Origin: Catonia carolina
Lineage: Eukaryota; Arthropoda; Insecta; Hemiptera; Achilidae
Reading direction: 5' to 3'
Length of the DNA stretch: 64,000 bases
Assembly (NCBI GenBank): GCA_035578175.1
Contig: JAQMRL010000022.1
Span: 2,914,001 to 2,978,000, forward strand
Shown here: piece by piece, positions 1 through 10,960 of the stretch
Position numbering within the stretch: the first letter of the stretch is position 1
How the letters are laid out: the number at the start of each line of letters is the position of its first letter
Notes under the pieces: model-generated
What the model was told of the DNA's origin: nothing
The model's database searches: none
What the model saw: the letters and a program-made list of their open reading frames with translations, nothing else
Program-made: the position numbers and the translations under genes

Positions 1-165
1 CACAATTTGTTGATATGTTTATGCGTAGGCTTACAGTACAGTACCTACTATCAACGTCTTTGTGAGTTAAATGTCGCGTAACGATATGACTCTGTGAATG
101 AATAAAGCTTCTCGACGAAATAAAAACGTATCCACCTAACTTAAGCCAACGTAAACTATCGGAAC

Positions 166-414
166 TATAGCTTAATGAACTAGAGACTGCAGATGAAGGC
201 GAAGCACAGTGACTAGATCCAGCACAGAGCCAATCGACTTTCGTTAATCGTATTCTGCATTGTCACGTTGTGGTCCCGCTGCGGATAACAGCCTAACAAA
301 ATGTCAGCTGGAGTCGGTGGAACGGAGTGTGACTTGATGAAGGGGCAAACTCACACCCGACCTTGGGTGTTATCGGCTAGATCTCATCTGCAGTCATTAG
401 TTCGTTGGGTTATA
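166..414. mobile_element. MITE-D copy 1 (about 250 bp, terminal inverted repeats)
   Basis: The left end (tatagcttaatgaacta, then gactgcagatgaa) matches the reverse complement of the right end (tataacccaacgaactaa, then gactgcagatgag), giving roughly 30-bp terminal inverted repeats. A second copy with the same internal sequence lies at 17071-17310. The outermost tata on both ends suits a TA-targeting DNA transposon. No transposase is encoded; the short reading frame at 301-522 lies mostly inside the element and is not conserved in copy 2, which has indels. Superfamily not assigned. Confidence 0.7.
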
Positions 415-889
415 ACCGGTGTACCGAAAATTACGATAGCTTGTATCGTGCTCCAAGAAAACAAAATACGCCAAGAGTGGGCATTAAAAGATCATAGAAC
501 ATTTCAGAAAAGAAAACGATAAGGAAGGATCCACTTGTTGAGAAGCGTTGATTGAATGGTTTGCCATCATAACTTCGCAAGTTGTTGGTGTCAATGGATG
601 CTTAAAACCAAGACAAAAGGTTTTGCTAAAAAGTTAATCATTGTTCTGATTTTATTTTGTTCGTGTGCATGTATATGGATAGAACTTGCATGTAAAATTT
701 ATGTATGTGATAATTTTAATAAAATATAGTATCGTATCCGCCTCAGTTTACGAATTCGTTTATTAGGGCCAGCAGTTTAATTGGCCCAAAATGCTCCATC
801 CCGATGTGCCCTAATTATACGGAATTGACTGTATATATTTTAAGGGGAAAGAGTTAAAAATTTAGTTATTTAGTTAAATAGCTCTAAAA

Positions 890-1020
890 ATTACTGTCTG
901 GATGTACAATGGTAGTGGTGAACTGCAAAGCTGAACGTCTCGCGTTGAATCCCTTGGAAGGTAGACTGGGAGATTTTTAATCTCCCAGAGTGAAACTCAT
1001 ACTGCGTTTTCAGGTCCACT
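890..1020 (+). repeat. possible degenerate tRNA-like SINE head with adjacent hairpin
   Basis: The segment 'aatggtagtggtgaactgcaa' followed by 'cgcgttgaatccc' loosely resembles A-box and B-box spacing of a tRNA-derived SINE. It is followed by a perfect 8-bp stem (ctgggaga/tctcccag, about 969-990). No second copy is seen in the window and no target-site duplication is found, so this is weak. Confidence 0.25.
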
Positions 1021-1166
1021 GTAATTATAATTAACCATATAATCGAAAATAAATCAAATTATATATACATGAAAAAAAGTTTTACTCATATTTTTTTAAA
1101 GAAAATCTATTATTTTTTGTATTAGAGGATAAATTAAAAAAAAAAACAGAAAAATAGAACAGATAA

Positions 1167-1640
1167 AATCAAAAACTTGAAAGAAAAATCCTTAGAAACT
1201 ATATAGGCAAACACCACAACGCATACGGTGAATGGAGACTGTTACCCAACGAACAAATCTACCAAGAAAATGAGCCTATAATAGACTCAATGAAGAAGAA
1301 TGTATTGTTCTTTGGCCACTTAATTATAGTACCGGAAGATAGAATAACCAACAGAATAATGCGGAATCTTTATGGCAAAATAGCGGCACCAATTTGGATC
1401 AATGACATTAAAGAGGATATGGAAGAATTGGGAAATACGTTGGAGGATCTAGACAATAAGACAGAAAAATTAAAAGTACTAAAAGATAACATCAGATTCA
1501 AACCAAAGATAGACAATAGAGGAGCGAGTAGAGCTGTTGTTTCAGATGTAGAAAGACGAGCACGATCAGTCAGGATAAAGAGATACTGGGAAAAAATCAA
1601 AGAAAAGAATCAGAGAAGGACTTTCAGTAAACTGACTTAA
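1167..1640 (+). pseudogene. LINE ORF2 C-terminal remnant (ERKILR...GHL type)
   Basis: An open frame of 157 codons follows a stop at 1164-1166. It contains ERKILRNYIGKHHNAYGEWR, then NEQIYQENEPIIDSMKKN, then FFGHLIIVPEDRITNRIM, and ends QRRTFSKLT. This is the order found C-terminal to the reverse-transcriptase domain in a common insect LINE ORF2 (ERKILRKILGP..., YGHL.RMPE.R...). Reverse transcriptase and endonuclease are absent, so the copy is 5'-truncated and non-functional. The likely start is a truncation point, not an ATG. The 25745-26500 remnant on the other strand carries the adjoining upstream part of a similar ORF2. Clade is not assigned; RTE-like is a guess. Confidence 0.8.
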
Positions 1641-3300
1641 GTAATCCATTGCGGTCTCAAAATATAAAAACAATAAATTATAAATTAAGTAGTTTTCTTA
1701 CCGCTACTAGTTCTTTTAGAAATAAACTATTAACTCTCCACTTTGAATATTATTTCCATTAATATAGAAACTCGACATGTTAACGATAATTATTATTCAT
1801 AATACATAAACTAAATAGTTGACTATGAATTATAAATATTTGATCTGAACGCAAGAAAATCATGAAATTGTTTAGTAAACTGTTAAATAGGCTTTATAAA
1901 GTTTAGATTAGATTACAAAAGATGCATGTTAACGAAGAACAATGCGGAAAGCGTTCACCTGCAATCTTTGTTGAAGAAATCTATTTAAGGTAAGTTTGTT
2001 TAGAAAGAAGAAAAGTTTCCGAAGTGCACGCTATTGTGCCATTACTAGTTGAACCGAACTCGTAGACTTGTAAATTGTATCTACCACTTTCCACTTCAAT
2101 TTTATACGTCTAGAAAACGGGCTGTTAGATTACGTGCTACGTTATCAAATCAAGTATGAACAAAGTAGGTGTCATCAGTTATAAAAAGTAATCAAGTGGT
2201 GGTTTATACGCGTACAATGTGAAAAACAGAAAATACTTGCTGAGAGGAAAAATACGTGGAATACTTAGAATAACGTATGTATTTTGAGAGAGGAAAGCCT
2301 CATGGGAAAATCCGGGCTAATGCCTTCCACAGATTTCTATAAGCACATTGAACTTCCATTTTACTAACTGCATTAATGCACGGCTTTCTACCTATAATAA
2401 ATATTCTACTCAAATTGTTATTATTTATAAAAATTTATAATTAAAACTTATCTTAAAATAATAGGAGAAACTTAAAATATTGATTCTACTTATGTAGTAC
2501 TACATATAATTCTATTACTATTACCATAGCTATTATACGCTATGCTATTACCATACCGAAAGTATAACGCTACTGAGAAAAAAAAAACAAAAAACAACAA
2601 AAAAAAACAAATAACTATACTACATCCAACAGTCACTTGAGACTGTGGGAGAGATAGGAGATTCCAATTTAACATTATTTTTGTATAGAGCAATACGCAC
2701 TCCGCCACTATCTGTCCTACAAACATACATTAACAACTTATAAGTTTTAGTTGCAATTGTAATTTAAAATTTAGTTAAAATTATAAGTGACTATTTTTTA
2801 AAGAACAATGTTCAGCCCCAATATTCGATTAAAAGACAGCATTTAAAATTAAAAAGAAATTAAATACTTTAAAACAAAATGTAAATAGTTACATTAAATG
2901 TAACTTATGGCGATGAAATGGATAAATATAGATTTTGAAAGAATAAAAAAATATGATAATTTAATTTAATCTTTTCATAACATTTTATGGTTAAAAACAA
3001 AATGCTGTACATTACCCTATAAATAGTTATATTCAATTACACACGTAATAATAATTCTGTCACATAATATATTATGTTTCAGATAATAACGTAAACATTT
3101 TTAATCGTAAACGTAATTTGTTTCAATATCATAAGTATAATATAGCCTACAATAAGATACTTTTATTTTCATAGCGTGAGTAAATATTTTTAACACAGTA
3201 CGTAACAGTGCTCTGGCCATATAAACAATGGTATTTTCCAACTGTTGGACAAAGTATACAGCGTTCATCACAATTTTTTTTAGAAAAAGTTTTTTTGTCA
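1641..3300. other. AT-rich sequence, no feature recognised
   Basis: Both strands were read; only short chance reading frames and homopolymer runs (for example the A-rich run near 2578-2612) are seen. Confidence 0.5.
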
Positions 3301-3420
3301 TCAGTCTCTTGACTGGTTTGATGCAGTTCTCCAAGTTGTTCTATCTTTCTCAAGTCGTTTTATATCTACATACCTGTAACACCCTAAATCTCTCATAATT
3401 TGCTTTAAATATTCTTACAA
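3301..3420 (-). pseudogene. LINE ORF2 extreme C-terminus (ends ASNQSRD-stop)
   Basis: Read on the minus strand, codons from about 3403 give EYLKQIMRDLGCYRYVDIKR, then LEKDRTTWRTASNQSRD and a stop at 3301-3303. A closely similar terminus is at 8138-8380. The nucleotides encoding the last residues form a hairpin (cagtc, aaga, gactg) directly before the 3' end 'atgacaaaaaaac'. This is the 3' terminus of a LINE; everything upstream is lost. The hairpin and flanks match the 3' end of SINE-A. Confidence 0.75.
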
Positions 3421-4418
3421 TTATGGTACGAAGACTTTTTTCTAACTTACTTGTTACCATGTAGTATACAAACAATTGTTTATAGCCTTACTCATTCATA
3501 ATTGAGTCGCAATTTAAACTGAACTAACCTATCCTAAGTACAACCTAACTAAGTACTGCCTGACTAACTACCTAAGGGCTACCGCTTTTAAATACCAGTA
3601 GTGTCTGTAGATTTTAAGAGGGAATAGATTTACTATATAATAATACTAACGGGAAACTCATCTACGCTTTAACAGAAAAATCCAAAACATAGTGAAAATG
3701 ATAAACTACTGGCATAAAAAGACCTCTTTGCCAAGAATTCTCAATAAAAATTTCATTCATCACAATCTACTATCCTGTTTAACACCCCACTCCATACAAT
3801 ACACAATTTCTTACAATAAACAACCTATTCTCTCAGTCATTTCCAGAATATCACGGTACAATGTTTCAGTATTATTTCTTGAATTGAACTATCTGCAAAC
3901 ATTTTGTACCGCATTCTTGTAGTCAGCTACTCTAAAATGTTGGTTAAAGTTACACTATGGTTTTTTACTGATAAACTAAGTTGTCAAAAAAATTTGAAAC
4001 GACCTACTGGTGTTTATAAAGTCATCGTATTATTGTTGTAACCTCAAAAGACTAACGTATGTTCACGAGCGCTCTCTACAATTATCAACCGAGAGTAGAC
4101 CGTACTTATAATAATCTGATAATACCTTACATAAAACTGAATAAATTTTATAGCATTCTGACGTGAGAAGAAAATTTTATTTAAATTTTGATATATACTA
4201 TTTTTATTTAAGTAATATTATATTTTTATAAGTAATTTTGACCAATGCTATCAACGGTTCTACAGAAAACTAGCTGGACGAAAATACGAACTGATAGGTC
4301 TAAGGAAAATAGCTCAGAAAAACAATGCCATGAGACATTGGAAACAATTTTACTAATTTTACTAACAATTTTACCAATGCCAATTGTTTCTCCGTTGAAA
4401 ATTCAGATGATTGATAGT
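3421..4418. other. AT-rich sequence, no feature recognised
   Basis: No repeat, tRNA-like box or protein similarity was recognised on either strand. Confidence 0.5.
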
Positions 4419-4556
4419 TTGTTTTACGTCTGATTGTTTAGCAATTACTGCCAGTGCAGACGGTCAATACTGCCAGGATGATGGACGAAAATGAATAATG
4501 AAAATGACAGACCTAACTGGGAATCGAACCTGGGACTGTACTACACTACGGGCCGG
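4419..4556 (-). mobile_element. SINE1 copy, internally deleted head
   Basis: On the minus strand it starts ggccggcc, has a B-box (aggttcgattccc), and ends with the SINE1 3' tail: cactggcagtaattgc, then taaacaatcagacgtaaaac. Compared with the 4962 copy, about 25 bp between the head and the B-box, including much of the A-box region, are missing. Its 5' end abuts what looks like the head of a second SINE1 on the plus strand, forming a palindrome (see findings). No clear target-site duplication. Confidence 0.75.
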
Positions 4557-4734
4557 CCGTGGTGTAGTTAGTTGAATCAAATAAGCGATATATGATTATA
4601 AAATACTAATGCAAAATTTAATGAGAAAAAAATAAAGCAGCTCCATCGATGGGTGGTCGATTTCTTGTCATTCACGTTAGTATTATTTATATCATTTTCA
4701 CCATCAGTTAATTTTTTAATTGTAAATATATGTA

Positions 4735-4922
4735 TAGGGACAAATGTATGTTAAAATTTAAAAAAGTATTTAAATTAAATTTTACATTTTAATTAGATCT
4801 TGTTGATCTTTATCGTTAAATTAGGTAATAGGGACAAATGTATGTTAAAATTTAAAAAAGTATTTAAATTAAATTTTACATTTTAATTAGATCTTGTTGA
4901 TCTTTATCGTTAAATTAGGTAA
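4735..4922. repeat. tandem duplication, 2 x 94 bp, apparently identical
   Basis: The unit beginning 'tagggacaaatgtatg' and ending 'aaattaggtaa' occurs at 4735-4828 and again at 4829-4922 with no difference seen. Identity in unselected AT-rich DNA implies a recent duplication, or an assembly artefact. Confidence 0.9.
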
Positions 4923-4961
4923 TAAAGGGAATAATCACTATACCTAGCTAGACCATATAGT

Positions 4962-5121
4962 GGCCGGCTAGTTGGCATAGTGGTTAGCGCAACTGGCTTC
5001 TACGCCGGGGTCCCGGGTTCGGTTCCCGGTCAGGTCTGGCACTTTCTTATCACTCTTCATCTAACATCCATCTCACCGTCTGTATTAGCAAAAACTGCAA
5101 GACAGTCAGGCGTAAAAAAAA
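4962..5121 (+). mobile_element. SINE1 copy with 13-bp target-site duplication
   Basis: A tRNA-derived SINE. The head is ggccggctagttggcatagt, with an A-box-like 'tggcatagtggttagcgc' and a B-box 'gggttcggttccc'. The body carries 'cactcttcat', and the 3' end 'gcaagacagtcaggcgtaaa' runs into A. Flanks 4949-4961 (tagaccatatagt) and 5122-5134 (tagaccgtacagt) are a 13-bp target-site duplication with two changes. The tRNA-like part does not fold as a complete tRNA, so this is not a functional tRNA gene. Related copies: 4419, 15670, 33545, 55554, 60485 and 61131. Confidence 0.9.
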
Positions 5122-5134
5122 TAGACCGTACAGT

Positions 5135-5835
5135 ACCTTATTCAATAAAAAGTTTTGTTTTGGAGCTACGTTTTTTAATAGTTTGCCTAGTGAGCTCTGG
5201 AACAGTTAGTAAATTTAAACGTAAGACATTGCAGTGGGTGTTTTCTTTAACATACGAACAAATAGAAGTACTTAAACGTGGTTAGAAGCTGATCATTGTG
5301 ATCCGTTGATTTAGCAGACAGTTTAGTAACAAAAAAAGTAGACGTAATAATAAAATGCTTACATTCTCCTTGGTTGAATAAATTGATGTATTGATATGCG
5401 TGTTTTGTAAGTGCGGGCGACCGCGTGCGTGTGCATATACGCGTACAATACATATAAGAAAAGAACAGTAATTACTAATTTTCTTTTAAATTTTAAATAA
5501 GTTAAAATTTTTATTTCAGTAATTTTTGTTACTCCTACCTTGAGTCAAGCTGTTCCTTCGTAGGTAGTACTATATTTTATAACAGGTTTCTGGTTATTTT
5601 TACGTATTTATATTTAGTACTACTACTAAAATTTTGTCATATTGTAATATTTGTAAGTTTGTATATAAAATAAAAATTATTATTATTCTATTTATATTTT
5701 AACCTAATAGCATTATTATTTTATGACTACTATATTTTTAAAAAGGTTACCATAATTAATCATAATATAAATTTAACGAACCGTTTAAGAACCAGATTAA
5801 GGCATCAGATTAACCACGAACAAATATTTTAAAAC
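5135..5835. other. AT-rich sequence, no feature recognised
   Basis: Includes a slightly GC-richer patch near 5410-5445 (gcgggcgaccgcgtgcgtgt). No coding or repeat assignment. Confidence 0.5.
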
Positions 5836-5984
5836 GGTTTTTGGGTAATAATATTTTTCGTATGGTGCCTTACTTCTGAACAACGTCAAACAAATCTTAT
5901 GGCTTTGTAGGTTTTTGGGTAATAATATTTTTCGTATGGTGCCTTACTTCTAAACAACGTCAAACAAATCGTATGGCTCTGTAG
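5836..5984. repeat. tandem duplication, 2 x about 74 bp
   Basis: The unit 'ggtttttgggtaataat' through 'atggctttgtag' is repeated at 5910 with three visible substitutions (tctgaa/tctaaa, tctt/tcgt, gcttt/gctct). Confidence 0.85.
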
Positions 5985-7234
5985 GCCGACAATGCCTACA
6001 TTACTGTAAGGTTATTAGTTCTAAACTAATATAAATTTTTTTTATGTAAATAAAGAAAATTTTATTTTTAATTTCTGTACAAATAATTCTTATTTCTATC
6101 AAAACTGATTAACAAATTAAAATGTAGATAGAACTGAAGTTAGATTTGAGTTATTTGGTGGAATCTCGTTTAGTCAAAGTCTTCGGTCAGAGGTTAACTT
6201 GTCAGTTGCACGATGAAGATGAAGAGAAGGGTAACGGGGGTGAGTAGTGAGTACTAGAATTCCATAATAATTTTCCACCCTTGTCAAGAATGACAACCCG
6301 TGCCAAAGCGGGCAGCTAAATCTCTTCTACAGCATCTGTCGCAACATTCCAGTGTAAAACCATCCCTCAACGAACAACCCCCAAAACAGTCGTTTTTGTT
6401 TCTCTTGATTTAATAATTTTGGTGATGAGTTACAAGTATTTTGGAAAGTATGTTAAATTTTACTTGATCATAATGTCGGATAAGTTATTACACGATATAC
6501 TCTGCAGATAAATTGTTAATTAAATTTCTGCACTCTGTATTTCATAGAAAAAATACGTTAAATAATAATACATATGATCATTTCATAAAAGTTCTACACA
6601 AATATGATCTTTTCTTAAAAAATCAAACGGTGAAATACTTAAAAATTTAACTCTGAACAAAAATTACTATGTAAAGACTTTAGCGATCTTTTACCTACGA
6701 AACAATTAAAGTTCCTCGACATAAAAAGTTAAAAAATGTAAACAAAATAATATTTTAAGCTGGGCACTGACAGGAAATAAAATCTACGCTATTGAATATT
6801 TTTTAAGAAAATACTTAAATACAATCATCTTGCTAGCATAATCAACTGGAATTTCGATAGAAATTCTGAAGTTCAATACTGGGCCAGCCTTTTTCAACTC
6901 GGTTACATCATAAATAATATTTTATTTGAAATTATGATAGTTTCAAACTACCGATTTGTAATCATGAGCGTCAAGACGGAAGACATAAATTGAAGACTGG
7001 AACTCAATAGTTTCTTTGTTATATTTTTGATTTTTACAATAGTAAATTAATTTTTCAGAACATTTATGTTAATAAGTAGTATAACTACCAATAAAACGAT
7101 GAATTGGAAGATAAGAACGTTAGTATTAAATAACATTTTTTTTGAAGCTGCAGATATAACTGAATTCTATAATAATTGGTCATTTTATATCTGTTATTAT
7201 TCTTTTAACAATTGCTGAAATTTCATCATGTTTT
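5985..7234. other. AT-rich sequence with a GC-richer patch at 6160-6380
   Basis: The patch contains 'cccgtgccaaagcgggcagc' (6298 onward), which resembles the 3' end motif (cccgtgcgaagc...gggcagct) of common insect repeats. With no second copy in the window I do not call an element. The remainder shows nothing recognisable. Confidence 0.4.
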
Positions 7235-7500
7235 CAAAACTTGATTTACTTGTTGAAGCCAGGAGTTATCACTGCAGTCCTATAATTGGCTCTCTCCAAT
7301 AAGATCTAGAGTGGCTAGAGGCGTTTTAGTTATTTTGTTGAGTACCCAGTATTGTCCCAGTGAACATATTTTGTATGAGACTGACCGCATATGATTAAAA
7401 TTTATCTAAAATAAAAATTTATCTAAGTTTTTGACGTAAACGGGACATTGCGTTATCATACATAAAATATTGTTTTTTATCGCTTGTATTCGTTTTGAGC
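7235..7500 (-). pseudogene. Jockey-type LINE ORF2 C-terminus, badly eroded
   Basis: The minus strand reads KRIQAIKNNILCMITQCPVY, then loses frame. This equals the Jockey-clade block 'IQ..QNK.LRTIT..P.Y' that follows the reverse transcriptase. The 3' part (tataggactgcagtgataac, then 'caagtaaatcaagttttg') matches the copy at 21850-22151 (tataggactgtggtgatgac, then 'caagtaaatcaagttttgg'), so the two share a 3' untranslated end. Stops and a tttatct duplication (7400-7425) show it is dead. Confidence 0.65.
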
Positions 7501-7615
7501 ATAAAGTTCTAACAGATCCCCAAAGCTGAATTCAATATGTACAGAAACGTCTTGTTAAGTGTGAATTATGTGCCGTGTTTAATTTAGAACTCGTATCTCG
7601 TAAGCTCATTTTTCT

Positions 7616-8008
7616 TCAGGTGCCTTCTCCATTACGAAGGTTGACTATCATCATGGTCAGTCGTACCTTGTCCACTGCTGCTCTGAAAAGGTCATGCGAC
7701 GAGCAGTTAAACGATTCTTTCAGATTTCTTAACCAGGATATTCGCCTGCGTCCCACCGAGCGTTTACCAACGAGTTTCCCTTGAATTATGAGATGCAGAA
7801 TCTCGTATTTAGGCCCCCTCATGATGTGTCCAAGGTATGTCAGTTTTCTTATCTTTATGCTCTGCAGGATTTCCAGCTCTTTCCCCGTTCTTCTGAGAAC
7901 CTCCATATTTGTGACCTCCATATTTGTAAGCTCATTAGACGATTGTAATGAGTTTTGAGTTTGTGTCGAGATATTATAATATATGATCCTCAGTAGTTTT
8001 CTTTTCAA
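7616..8008 (-). pseudogene. LINE ORF2 C-terminus (KLTYLGHIMR...GRRRISWL...NLRNGEGT)
   Basis: A 130-codon minus-strand frame with the stop at 7616-7618. After a non-homologous start it reads RRTGKELEILQSIKIRKLTY, LGHIMRGPKYEILHLIIQGK, then GRRRISWLRNL and ends RLTMMIVNLRNGEGT. This is a well-known C-terminal block of insect endonuclease-reverse transcriptase ORF2 proteins. Only the last 100 or so residues survive; reverse transcriptase is absent. A 15-bp direct duplication near 7903-7932 doubles the residues TNMEV. No frameshift is seen in the conserved part, so the insertion may be fairly young. It lies just 5' (on the plus strand) of another LINE tail at 8138. Confidence 0.85.
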
Positions 8009-8137
8009 GTGTAAACATAGGTATTGTGTTTGTATTATGAGTTAATGATATTATATATTCACATATTATGCATACATTTTACATTAATTAGAATATTAAT
8101 GTATTATATATCTATAATGTCCAATAATTTTTTACCA

Positions 8138-8380
8138 TCAGTCTCTCGACTGATTTGATGCAGTTTTCCAAGCTATTTTACATTGCGCAAGTCGTTTCAT
8201 ATCTACTTTCGTGTAACACCCTACATCTTTTGTAAGTTGCTTTAAATATTCTAACTTTTGCCTCCCTCTACAATTCGCTCTCAGTATTACCCTCCATTAT
8301 TGGCTGTGTAATAGCTAGATGTCTTAAGATGTGCCCCACAAGCCTATCCCTTCTTTCAGTAAGATTTTCCATAATAATCT
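8138..8380 (-). pseudogene. LINE ORF2 extreme C-terminus, frameshifted
   Basis: The minus strand reads TERRDRLVGHILRH in one frame, then after a shift GRQKLEYLKQLTKDVGCYTK and VDMKRLAQCKIAWKTASNQS with RD and a stop at 8138-8140. The end is nearly the same as at 3301-3420. The segment at 8826-9008 (same strand, upstream) carries the preceding ERERIEAFEMWCFRKM block. The two are probably one LINE copy interrupted by about 440 bp. Confidence 0.75.
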
Positions 8381-8394
8381 ACCATTATAAAGTC

Positions 8395-8820
8395 TACTCA
8401 GACTTTTTGGTGCTGTGTGGAAGTTTGGTGGGCTGTGTCTACTCTCTGCATTGGTGGCTTATGTAATTGGTGAGCGCTGATTTCCTTTTTTCTTGGTTTT
8501 TGGCCTTGTATTGTTTTAACTAGTTTTTTCAATGAGTGTGTGCTGTACTGTTCCAATAGGGTCCGTTTGATATGTTCATGCTCAGCTTAATTCTATGAGG
8601 TTCTCTGCAAACTGTGCCCCTTTTCTTGTTTCTTTTAATGGTCCTTAATTTGGTTTCTTCTTTGTTCTTATATTGGCTGCCTACTAGAAGCCTCCAATTT
8701 TAGATTAATCACGGCATACTAAGGCTTTTGCTGTTCTGCCGTGATCTCCTCCATCGACCTGCTCCAAACCCCCACTTTAGGTATTATCTTGGTGTAGATA
8801 GGGTTGACACTTTGAGGGAA
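8395..8820. other. unrecognised DNA apparently inserted in a LINE copy
   Basis: This segment separates two adjoining ORF2 blocks (8826-9008 and 8138-8380) that would normally be nearly contiguous. No terminal repeats, coding similarity or target-site duplication could be identified, so its nature is open. It could also be degraded ORF2 sequence. Confidence 0.35.
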
Positions 8821-8825
8821 GTTGG

Positions 8826-9008
8826 GAGGCCAAGAAATAAAACTTCTTTCATCCACTCGTGTAAGAATCTCTAAATTATTTATTTTATCCACCTATCTTA
8901 TCTTTAACATTTTCCTAAAACACCACATTTCAAAAGCTTCTATTCTCTCCCTTTCTACAGCACCTATCCCCCACGTTTTACTCCCATATAACTCTAGACT
9001 TCAAATAT
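8826..9008 (-). pseudogene. LINE ORF2 fragment (ERERIEAFEMWCFRKM block)
   Basis: The minus strand reads GAVERERIEAFEMWCFRKML, a stop in place of the usual tryptophan, then VDKINNLEILTRVDERSF. This is the conserved ORF2 block between reverse transcriptase and C-terminus ('YGSETW...ERI.AFEMW..R.M...W.D...N.E.L.RV'). The usual YGSETW is degraded to YGSKTW-like, with a frameshift. Same orientation as, and upstream of, the 8138-8380 remnant. Confidence 0.75.
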
Positions 9009-10824
9009 AGTGTTTTAAGAAATATTTCATAATCGGTAAATAAATGTTAGTAGTCAGTAAGCCGTAAAATAATTAAATATAAAACTTAATTAAAAATAAC
9101 TACACCTTAGATGATTTTAAGGTCGGTTTTCAATCGAATAACAGTTGTTAGGTTCTGAAATATAGCAAAAGTTGAAGTTTTGATGAGATTTTATAAAATT
9201 CGTTAAAGTATGTTCAGAAATTCCGAGAATTAGAGTTAAAAACTTTTAAATTTGAGATATATTTGTGCAGGTAAAAGGTTCTAGGGTGATTAATTAATTT
9301 TAGAGTATATTGAAGATATAAACTACTGCCTGACAATGGGATAAGCTAGGTAAGATTACCAAATTAGAACGTAAAACATTTGGTTGTTAAGATTATCTTT
9401 TTAGATAATGTAAGATATTTCTTGGAGTGTTCTTAAAATGGATAATTAAAATATTTAAAGGTTGTTTATATTTTTAAACATAGAAATGAATAATGTTTGT
9501 TATGTAAACAATAATTAAGATTCAGCGTATTATTATAAGCCTATTACGCGTATTCACTTTTTTATTAGTAAAGAAAATTCTTTAGCCGAAGGTTGCTTGT
9601 AAAATAGAATAAAGTATGCATGTCTACTATTTATAGTTAATCTGGACCTAATATGCTAAAGCAATGTCATCGTTTTTCAAGGAAAAGTAATAAACCAAAA
9701 GTAGACTTTTGAATGTCATGTATAAAGACTTGTTCAAAATAGTTTATATGCTCTAATGTCTAGTAAAAATAAGCCTTAGGCATTCCGAGCACATAAACTT
9801 CTATTGGTACATATAAATTTAACGACCGATACATTAGTCGGTATCTTTAAATTTTTATATTGATTTAAATATTCCTTTATTCCTGTAAAACATGTTCTCT
9901 TTCGATATAATTATACATTATAAAAGAAATAAAATATAAAAAGGAGTGTTGGATAGATCCATAATTTCAAAGAATTCAGATTATATCTGCGGTTAAATCT
10001 CATCAATCAACGGGCATCGAGTCTTTTGAATCAGGCTCGTTTAATTGTATCACATCTTTTAACCGAGGCCGTGTGCCACGCTTTTCAACATATGTAATAA
10101 GAAACCATCAATATTTCGGACAATAATGTATAACCGAAATATAAATAACTGATATTTCTTAACCCTACATCGAAACACTGCTTATAATTCTCTTATATTA
10201 TCCGAATAATTGCTAGGCGCTTCAAGATAAACATATGAAGAAACAGATGTGATAATGAAAAAAAATCCGAAAGAAATTATATTGCCATATTATCAGTATG
10301 ATATTTAACGCTAGCAAAAATACATTAGTCTTTAAATGCTGTAAATAACAAAACAAATTATCATAGTACAATACACTAAATCAAATATGTTTTAGATTGT
10401 TGCATAAACTTTACATAATTTTATTATAGTATATTTACCTTTATGAAGTAATTTACTGAATAAAATTGATTGATTTTTATTAATTACTTACTTATGCAGG
10501 CCAGAAAATCATATGGCTGAAAATTCAACAGTAGAGTAGGTTCTAATTTATTCACCTATTATTATAAATAAGGTACTGAAGAAACAGTTTCAATTAAAAA
10601 ATGTAGAAATATTTCCCTATCAACCAGACATTATGGGTATGGGTCCGGTTAACTAAACATTCAAATGAACGAGAAAACACTATTTCAGGCTTAAGTAGAC
10701 TGCAATTATTGCACCTATTATTCACAATAAGAAAAAATATTATAATAAACTTAGTAATAAAAAATATTCTTCCAAAATTATTTATATAAAAAGTTATACT
10801 ATGACTTTTTTTTCGAGATTTGGG
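9009..10824. other. AT-rich sequence, no feature recognised
   Basis: A small hairpin (gaccgatacattagtcggtatc, near 9822) and a slightly GC-richer patch at 10000-10090 are the only structure noted. Confidence 0.5.
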
Positions 10825-10960
10825 TTATTGTAGACCACGTAAAGTCATAACTTCTTTAGTAGCAGTTTAGACGCTTAAGGAAGCTCTGCTTTTCAGCCAA
10901 CAAACTCTCTCTTCATTCTTTTACTAAGCGTTTCTCTTATTTTCCATCAAAGTACAAAAA
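10825..10960 (-). pseudogene. possible LINE 3' end fragment
   Basis: The minus strand reads KIRETLSKRMKR, then out-of-frame pieces ending near TLRGLQ. The DNA 'ttacgtggtctacaataac' parallels 'tgtacgtggtctaaaaagg' at 25755-25775, where the 25745-26500 LINE ends. This suggests a shared 3' end, but the match is short. Confidence 0.4.

Noticed and set aside
301..522. 73-codon frame starting MSAGVGGTECDL
   Set aside because: Most of it lies in MITE-D; copy 2 has indels that destroy the frame.
4962..5050. tRNA gene calls at the A/B boxes of SINE1, SINE2 and SINE3 (also 36913, 40118, 57838, 62206)
   Set aside because: Heads do not form a full cloverleaf with proper acceptor stem, and they continue into SINE bodies with target-site duplications.
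6298..6322. Insect repeat 3'-end motif (cccgtgccaaagcgggcagc)
   Set aside because: Only a short match from memory and no second copy in the window.
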